Of a stretch of 10,906 bases of DNA, positions 6,645 to 10,906 are shown one piece after another. Position 1 is the stretch's first letter. Each line of letters starts with the position of its first letter. The stretch covers positions 1-10,906 of the forward strand of contig SLIC01000210.1 of NCBI GenBank assembly GCA_007135845.1. Reading direction: 5' to 3'. This DNA is from Candidatus Brevefilum sp. Lineage in GTDB: Bacteria; Chloroflexota; Anaerolineae; Anaerolineales; Anaerolineaceae. The notes under the pieces are model-generated. The model was not told the origin of the DNA. It saw only the letters and a list, made by a program, of their open reading frames with translations, and ran no database searches. A program made the position numbers and the translations under genes.

Positions 6645-7558
6645 AACAAAGGGTATTTCGTTTTATCGTAGAGACTGTAGAAGACTCAAGAGTCGATAAA
6701 TATCTTGCTGAACAATTACCAGATATTTCTCGCTCCCAGATCAAGGGGATGATTGAATCTGGAAATGTCACATTGGACGGGATGACCGTAGAAAAGGCAG
6801 GGACAAAAGCAAGGCTTGGGAGCGTTCTAGAAATTCTGGTCATCGAGGATACAGATGATGGTTTGGTGCCTGAGTATATCCCCCTGGATATAATTTTTGA
6901 AAATGACCAGGTGATAGTTTTGATAAAACCTGCGGGGATGGTGGTGCATCCAGGTGCAGGCAATCATGGGGGCACCTTGGTTAACGCTTTGCTCGCTCAC
7001 TATCCACCCATCAGGGAGGTGGGTGAAAACGATCGACCCGGTGTTGTGCACCGTCTGGATAAAGAGACATCAGGTGTAATGATTTTTGCGAAGACGGATA
7101 AAGCTTATAAATGGTTAGTCAAACAATTTAAAACCAGGGATGTACGAAAAACCTATCTCGCTTTAGTGGATGGGAATCCACCGACGCCTACCGGCAGAAT
7201 TGAGGCGCCTGTTGAGCGGGATAGCCGCTACCGGACAAGGATGGCAGCGGGACTGCAGGGACAGGGAAAACCGGCTGTCAGTGAGTATTACACAATTCAG
7301 CGTTACACAGAACATGCTTTACTTGAGGTGCATCCGGTAACGGGACGCACCCATCAAATTCGGGTACATCTCAGTTACATCGGGGTACCGGTGGTTGGTG
7401 ACACCCTTTATGGTCGCCGGAAACCCAGTATTCCACTTGAGAGGTTCTTCCTGCATGCAAAATCATTGACACTCAGGCTGCCGGGCGATCGAACTGCTCG
7501 CAGCTTTGAAGCTCCCTTACCAGAAGATTTGCAAACTGTTTTATCCAATCTTAAATAG
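6641..7558 (+). CDS. rluD: RluA/RluD-family pseudouridine synthase
   Basis: A 305-residue enzyme that isomerises uridine to pseudouridine in RNA, most likely 23S rRNA. An S4-type RNA-binding domain covers about residues 15-65 (VDKYLAEQLPDISRSQIKGMI region), followed by the catalytic domain. HRLDKETSG (137-145) holds the catalytic aspartate D140. KPAGMVVHPG (96-105) and GRTHQIRVHL (235-244) are further signatures of the RluA/C/D group. The ATG overlaps the lspA stop as ATGA (6641-6644) and has only a weak Shine-Dalgarno sequence (GAAGA), which suggests coupled translation. The position after lspA matches B. subtilis ylyB. The exact target uridines cannot be read from sequence: RluD is the best name by context and domain layout, but another RluA-family specificity is possible. 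Confidence 0.9.
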   Translation: MKQRVFRFIVETVEDSRVDKYLAEQLPDISRSQIKGMIESGNVTLDGMTVEKAGTKARLGSVLEILVIEDTDDGLVPEYIPLDIIFENDQVIVLIKPAGMVVHPGAGNHGGTLVNALLAHYPPIREVGENDRPGVVHRLDKETSGVMIFAKTDKAYKWLVKQFKTRDVRKTYLALVDGNPPTPTGRIEAPVERDSRYRTRMAAGLQGQGKPAVSEYYTIQRYTEHALLEVHPVTGRTHQIRVHLSYIGVPVVGDTLYGRRKPSIPLERFFLHAKSLTLRLPGDRTARSFEAPLPEDLQTVLSNLK

Positions 7559-7575
7559 TATAAGGAGCGATCTGG

Positions 7576-8619
7576 ATGACTTGGATTGACTTGCGGTCGG
7601 ATACAGTGACATTGCCGACGAAAAAAATGCGAACAGCAATGGCAAACGCACTGCTGGGTGATGATGTTTATGGCGAAGACCCCACTGTTAACCGTTTGCA
7701 GGAGATCGCTGCCGAGCGTCTTGGTATGGAGGCTGCTTTGTTTATTCCCTCAGGTACGATGGGAAATTTAGCAGCAGTGCTCACACATTGTGGGCGTGGT
7801 GATGAAGTCATCATGGGTGATTGTGCACATACCTTTCTTTATGAGGCTGGTGGCATATCGGCCCTGGGTGGTGTGCATTCCCATACCATTCCTAATCAAC
7901 CTGATGGTACAGTGCTGATCCATGATATACAGGAAGCAGTTCGTCCAGACGACCCACATTTTCCTCGATCAAAGCTTTTGATCCTCGAGAATACCCACAA
8001 CCGCTGCGGCGGTGTTTCTCTTTCAAGATCATATATGCTCGAAGCCGCCAAAGCTGCACGTTCAGCAGGTTTGGCTGTTCACCTGGATGGTGCCCGGATT
8101 TTTAATGCAGCAGTTGACCAAGGATTGCCAGTCGAAAAGCTGGTTGATATGGTGGATTCGGTTACCTTTTGTTTAAGTAAAGGCTTGTGTGCCCCAGTTG
8201 GTTCTGTGTTATGTGGATCACACGAATTTATTAAAAACGCTCATCGAATCCGAAAGCAGCTGGGTGGGGGTATGCGCCAGGCAGGTGTTTTGGCAGCGGC
8301 TGGGATTGTTGCCCTGGAAGAAATGGTGGATAGGTTGGTGGAAGACCATCAGAACGCAGCTGAACTGGCTGAGTTGCTGCGAGAGGTACCTGGCATTCGG
8401 CTTGATAAGGGGTCTCCCAACAGTAATATGGTTTACATTGAAATCGATTCAGCCTTAGGTATTTCAGGATCTGATTGTGCTGAGAAACTACGCAACGAGG
8501 GTGTGCTGGTGGGAATCACAGGGGTGCGACATTTTCGATTGGTATGCCATTATTGGATAAAACAAGAGCATCTTGCTGAAATCATTAGTGCTTTCAGAAA
8601 AGCTTTACAAAAAGGCTAA
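7576..8619 (+). CDS. ltaE: Low-specificity L-threonine aldolase
   Basis: A 347-residue PLP-dependent (fold type I) enzyme that reversibly splits L-threonine or L-allo-threonine into glycine and acetaldehyde in the cytoplasm. The N-terminus [12 protein letters not shown] (4-15) and [12 protein letters not shown] (28-39) are typical. The PSGTMGN phosphate-binding loop (58-64), H85, DGAR (171-174) and the PLP-binding lysine K202 in [11 protein letters not shown] (200-210) are all present. The length matches the family. ATG 7576 follows AAGGAG with a spacing of 8 and lies 17 bases after the pseudouridine synthase gene, so it is probably the last gene of the T-box-controlled ileS operon. No strong terminator or internal promoter is seen between them. 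Threonine is the precursor of isoleucine, which makes its place here noteworthy. Specificity for D- or L-isomers cannot be proved, but the family is the L-type. Confidence 0.93.
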   Translation: MTWIDLRSDTVTLPTKKMRTAMANALLGDDVYGEDPTVNRLQEIAAERLGMEAALFIPSGTMGNLAAVLTHCGRGDEVIMGDCAHTFLYEAGGISALGGVHSHTIPNQPDGTVLIHDIQEAVRPDDPHFPRSKLLILENTHNRCGGVSLSRSYMLEAAKAARSAGLAVHLDGARIFNAAVDQGLPVEKLVDMVDSVTFCLSKGLCAPVGSVLCGSHEFIKNAHRIRKQLGGGMRQAGVLAAAGIVALEEMVDRLVEDHQNAAELAELLREVPGIRLDKGSPNSNMVYIEIDSALGISGSDCAEKLRNEGVLVGITGVRHFRLVCHYWIKQEHLAEIISAFRKALQKG

Positions 8620-8636
8620 TTTCTCACAACTTTCAG

Positions 8637-8665
8637 AATGATCTTTTGTAGCAACTTGGATCATT
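8637..8665. repeat. Inverted repeat after the threonine aldolase gene
   Basis: AATGATC (8637-8643) and GATCATT (8659-8665) form a perfect 7-base stem around a 15-base loop. It starts 18 bases after the ltaE stop. The stem is AT-rich, and the nearest T-rich tract (8675-8688) is too distant for a classic intrinsic terminator. It may still end the operon weakly or protect its 3' end. Confidence 0.3.
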
Positions 8666-8686
8666 ATTGAACCATTTTGTTTAATT

Positions 8687-8714
8687 TTGATTACGATTAT
8701 CATTGTAGGATAAT
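8687..8714 (+). promoter_or_regulatory. Putative promoter of the metallophosphoesterase gene
   Basis: TTGATT (8687-8692, four of six consensus bases) and GATAAT (8709-8714, five of six) are separated by 16 bases. Transcription would start near 8720 and give a leader of about 30 bases. ATCATT (8699-8704) and AATGAT (8712-8717) form an inverted repeat across the -10 box, a common operator position. Confidence 0.5.
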
Positions 8715-8751
8715 GATTTAATAGCATTGGTCAAAAATACGGAGTTTATGA

Positions 8752-10113
8752 ATGTTAATTGTCCTGTCAGACTTACATTTTTCGGAAACAAAATCATCCC
8801 AAATTGGTTCAAAACGATTTATCAAGAATCTTCCTTCTGAAACCTACCTGGCTTACTTTCAAGAGGTTAACAAATTCGCCAAAGCCAACAATATCCAGAA
8901 GGTTGATCTGGTCTTAGCCGGTGATATTTTGGAAATCTCCCGTTCTGCGATCTGGTTAGAACACGAAGACAGACCTTATATTGACAATAATGCTGTTGAC
9001 CCAGGTTCAGAGGTAGAGGAAACCATACTGAAGATCCTCCATGCCATTGCTGAAGATAAGCGGGTCGCACAAACTTTGGATTTATTCACCAATATTGATC
9101 AATACTTTGATATGGAGGTGAAGTGTCACCTCATCCTGGGTAATCACGATCGCCTGGCAAATGCCACCCCCGGGATTCGCGAGGAAGTCCGCAAGATGTT
9201 CGGTCTGGAGGGTGGTGAGGCGCTGTTTAACCACCACCTCATTTTGGCAGATCGATTGGGTAAACCATTTTGCCTAATTCGGCATGGTCACGAATATGAT
9301 CGCACGAATTTTGCGTTGGATGTAATGGAACGAGACTCGATTCCTACCTTTATCCCTGAATCGGTTTACGGCCAATCGGTTTTGGGGGATATCACCACAA
9401 TTGAATTTGGTGCATCTCTACCCTGGTTGTTTGTTAAGCATTATGGTGAAGATAAAATCCTGGATGATCCAACATTATTGGCCATATACCAGCGTTTGAT
9501 GGAATTTGATGATGTTCGTCCAGCCACCGCCTGGTTATCATTTCTCTTTTCCACGCCTGGCGTTGATAAGAAAATGACTTGGGAATTAATGAAACCTTGC
9601 TTCACTGATATTGTGATGAAATTATCAAATCACAAACAATTTCTTAGCACATTAAATCAAACAGCAGCAATTAACAAATTTGCTCGCTGGTTAATTTTGG
9701 CCATCATCAGATCTGGCGTTATCAAGGAGGGTGTTCCCTATTGGCTGGTTAAGTTGATGATGGGGCGGGCATCCAAGACCATCAAGCTGAAAACGCAGGC
9801 TGAATGGGCAAAACGGGAAGAATTGATCCTTGACGAAGATTCAGGGTGTAAGTGTGTGATTAGCGGGCATTCACACTTTTCAGAAGTAACTTTGCTATCT
9901 GCGAAAAATGGGGATGAAAGATATTATATCAATACCGGTACCTGGCGAAATGTGTTACCGGCAACAAAATACTACGATGATTTTGGGCGTTTGAAAGCAC
10001 TTACGAAAGTAATCGTCTTTTATCCCATGGAGCGAGTTGAGGCTGTGAATGGTCATCCCTGGGCGTTTCATTACTTGAGCGGGGTGAGTTATGGCGATCA
10101 CCGCCTTCTTTAG
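8752..10113 (+). CDS. Calcineurin-like metallophosphoesterase of unknown substrate
   Basis: A 453-residue protein of the metallophosphoesterase superfamily, which uses two metal ions to hydrolyse phosphate mono- or diesters. The five metal-site blocks are in order: DLH (7-9), GDILE (57-61), GNHDR (130-134), RHGHEYD (177-183) and GHSHF (372-376), followed by INTGTWR (393-399). All key residues (D7, H9, D58, N131, H132, a histidine in the RHGHE block, H373, H375) are present. A long insert, about 190-360 and probably mostly helical, separates the fourth and fifth blocks and makes the protein longer than a minimal domain. There is no signal peptide, so it is probably cytoplasmic. ATG 8752 has GGAG seven bases upstream; ATG 8748 is out of frame. 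It has its own promoter and no operon partner. The substrate is not predictable; the family ranges from nucleases to lipid and nucleotide phosphatases. Confidence 0.85.
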   Translation: MLIVLSDLHFSETKSSQIGSKRFIKNLPSETYLAYFQEVNKFAKANNIQKVDLVLAGDILEISRSAIWLEHEDRPYIDNNAVDPGSEVEETILKILHAIAEDKRVAQTLDLFTNIDQYFDMEVKCHLILGNHDRLANATPGIREEVRKMFGLEGGEALFNHHLILADRLGKPFCLIRHGHEYDRTNFALDVMERDSIPTFIPESVYGQSVLGDITTIEFGASLPWLFVKHYGEDKILDDPTLLAIYQRLMEFDDVRPATAWLSFLFSTPGVDKKMTWELMKPCFTDIVMKLSNHKQFLSTLNQTAAINKFARWLILAIIRSGVIKEGVPYWLVKLMMGRASKTIKLKTQAEWAKREELILDEDSGCKCVISGHSHFSEVTLLSAKNGDERYYINTGTWRNVLPATKYYDDFGRLKALTKVIVFYPMERVEAVNGHPWAFHYLSGVSYGDHRLL

Positions 10114-10141
10114 AGGCTAGAATCATTAATCTTGCTCAGCT

Positions 10142-10171
10142 AGAGGATATATTTCCACCTCTTGTTTTATT
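10142..10171 (+). terminator. Weak candidate terminator between convergent genes
   Basis: AGAGG (10142-10146) pairs with CCTCT (10158-10162) around an 11-base loop, followed by TGTTTTATT. The stem is short, so it would be a weak plus-strand terminator for the metallophosphoesterase gene. A second small stem, GGCG/CGCC (10093-10096 with 10102-10105) followed by TTCTTT, overlaps the end of that gene. Neither is compelling. Confidence 0.28.
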
Positions 10172-10640
10172 CATCGCCAAAATATGTGTTCTTTAGAAAT
10201 GCATAAAAGCATTTGACCCCATCTTCAATCAAGTTAAATGCTTGGGAAAAGGTGTTCGTGGGGTAGGGATCGGGGATATCTTTCGATGTTATATCATCTG
10301 AAAAATCTAACAGCAAGTGCACATTTTCACCGTTGCCTAACTCATCCGCGATCGATTGTGTCATCGCGATCACAAAATCTGCACCTTGAGTTTCCTCCTT
10401 GGTGATCATCCGGGCACGTTTTTCGCTGGAGATTGGATAATTGTTTTGTTCAAGCAGTGCCAGTGTTCGTGGATCAGGGCGCAGCCCAATGTCCCAGTTT
10501 TTAGTTCCGGCAGAGGAAACCTTAAAATGGCTTAAACGTCCATCTTCTGCTGCTAGCTTATTAAAAATGGCTTCTGCCATCGGCGAGCGGCAATAATTAC
10601 CCAGGCAAACAAACACGATTTCTATGTTAGGGTGTTTCAT
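10167..10640 (-). CDS. Low-molecular-weight protein tyrosine phosphatase
   Basis: A 157-residue cytoplasmic phosphatase of the LMW-PTP/arsenate-reductase-like fold, acting on phosphotyrosine or related phosphates. The P-loop CLGNYCRS (12-19) provides nucleophile C12 and R18 of the Cx5R signature, followed by PMAE. The general acid is D124 in DPYP (124-127). The length matches the family. I chose ATG 10640 rather than the upstream in-frame TTG 10667, because GGAG (10651-10648) lies seven bases before it and MKHPNIEIVFVCLGN matches typical family N-termini. The gene overlaps the end of the upstream minus-strand gene by 14 bases, which implies coupled translation and a shared job. In many bacteria such phosphatases pair with tyrosine kinases in capsule or exopolysaccharide control; no kinase is visible here. 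The P-loop favours phosphatase over arsenate reductase activity, but that is not certain. Confidence 0.93.
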   Translation of the reverse strand: MKHPNIEIVFVCLGNYCRSPMAEAIFNKLAAEDGRLSHFKVSSAGTKNWDIGLRPDPRTLALLEQNNYPISSEKRARMITKEETQGADFVIAMTQSIADELGNGENVHLLLDFSDDITSKDIPDPYPTNTFSQAFNLIEDGVKCFYAFLKNTYFGDE

Positions 10641-10906
10641 CTTGGTACTCCAAAACGATCGTATCAAACCGGTTCAGGCTATCGGGTAAACCACCTGGGC
10701 GGTTGCGCTTATGCCAGACACCTTGATAAGCAGCCTTAATATCATAGATTTCGCGTAGCAATTGCTCTTCTTTGATGTTGTAACCGCCATTATAGATTAC
10801 AAGTGCGCGTTTACAAGCATGCTGCAGCATCTGGATTGTCAATTTTAATTCTTCTTGGATCAGGACTGCATCAAAACGGTTCAGATCGAATTTATCAAGT
10901 TGACCC
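10627..10906 (-). CDS. 3' part of an unrecognised gene coupled to the phosphatase gene (partial)
   Basis: On the minus strand the frame is open from the right edge to the TAA at 10629-10627, giving 92 residues of a longer protein. The piece has no recognisable domain. It reads as alternating predicted strands (FDAVLI, RALVIYN, FDTIVLEY) and charged helices, so a soluble alpha/beta fold is possible. LNRFD occurs twice, near residues 8-12 and 77-81, each followed by a short hydrophobic strand and an acidic patch. A Met or TTG inside (TTG at 10842) could be mistaken for the start, but the open frame before it argues for a longer gene. It overlaps the phosphatase gene by 14 bases and is probably co-transcribed with it. 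I do not assign a function. Confidence 0.7.
   Translation of the reverse strand, partial: GQLDKFDLNRFDAVLIQEELKLTIQMLQHACKRALVIYNGGYNIKEEQLLREIYDIKAAYQGVWHKRNRPGGLPDSLNRFDTIVLEYQDETP
10648..10651 (-). promoter_or_regulatory. Ribosome binding site that fixes the phosphatase start
   Basis: On the minus strand GGAG (10651-10648) lies seven bases before ATG 10640, inside the end of the upstream coding sequence. It favours this start over the in-frame TTG at 10667. Confidence 0.7.
10663..10884. repeat. Short direct repeat encoding LNRFD twice
   Basis: ATCAAACCGGTTCAG (10663-10677) and ATCAAAACGGTTCAG (10870-10884) differ at one of 15 bases and are 207 bases apart. Both lie in the same frame of the partial minus-strand gene and encode LNRFD. 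Because 207 is a multiple of three, this could be a real internal duplication, or chance reuse of one motif. Confidence 0.45.

Noticed and set aside
8637..8665. Inverted repeat as a definite operon terminator
   Set aside because: The stem is AT-rich, the loop long and the T-tract distant, so it is kept only as a repeat.
1..10906. CRISPR array, insertion sequence, phage, toxin-antitoxin or defence island
   Set aside because: No spaced repeats, transposase, integrase, att-like repeats or known defence domains were seen; the genes are mostly housekeeping.

Overview
The window reads as a stretch of ordinary bacterial chromosome of moderate GC content, with AT-rich spacers. A type 2 isoleucyl-tRNA synthetase behind a transcriptional T-box, followed by lspA and a RluD-type pseudouridine synthase, resembles the ileS-lspA-rluD order of Bacillus subtilis. 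The protein flavour and the GTG and TTG starts would suit a Chloroflexota (Anaerolineae-like) genome. That placement is inference from family resemblance, and no marker here settles it.

Layout. At the left edge is the 5' end of a minus-strand gene (about 1-107). A gene-free region of about 400 bases follows, holding a near-perfect inverted repeat (195-251) with mirrored TTGACA boxes. A CopB-type copper-exporting P-type ATPase lies at 511-2571. Only 18 bases after it stands a strong sigma70-like promoter (2590-2618), then an isoleucine T-box leader (about 2640-2912) with a clear T-box sequence, antiterminator and terminator. It controls a tightly packed plus-strand operon: ileS (2940-6086), lspA (6105-6644), a rluD-like gene (6641-7558) and a low-specificity threonine aldolase gene (7576-8619). 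After a 132-base spacer with its own putative promoter comes a calcineurin-like metallophosphoesterase (8752-10113). Converging on it from the minus strand are a low-molecular-weight protein tyrosine phosphatase (10167-10640) and, overlapping its start, the 3' part of an unrecognised gene that runs off the right edge (10627-10906).

How it works together. The T-box senses uncharged tRNA-Ile and releases transcription of ileS and the genes behind it when isoleucine is short. lspA (lipoprotein signal peptidase) and the pseudouridine synthase are common companions of ileS. The threonine aldolase is a less obvious member, because threonine is the precursor of isoleucine. The ileS reading frame is open through much of the T-box leader, so an automatic caller can add 88 false residues; the ribosome binding site and family alignment support ATG 2940. 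The synthetase carries GVHH in place of the usual HxGH signature, a swap reported in mupirocin hyper-resistant type 2 enzymes.

I found no CRISPR array, insertion sequence, phage gene, tRNA, rRNA or convincing undescribed multi-gene system. The points most worth a second look are the T-box and its operon content, the swapped synthetase motif, the mirrored promoter repeat upstream of copB, and the unknown protein coupled to the phosphatase.
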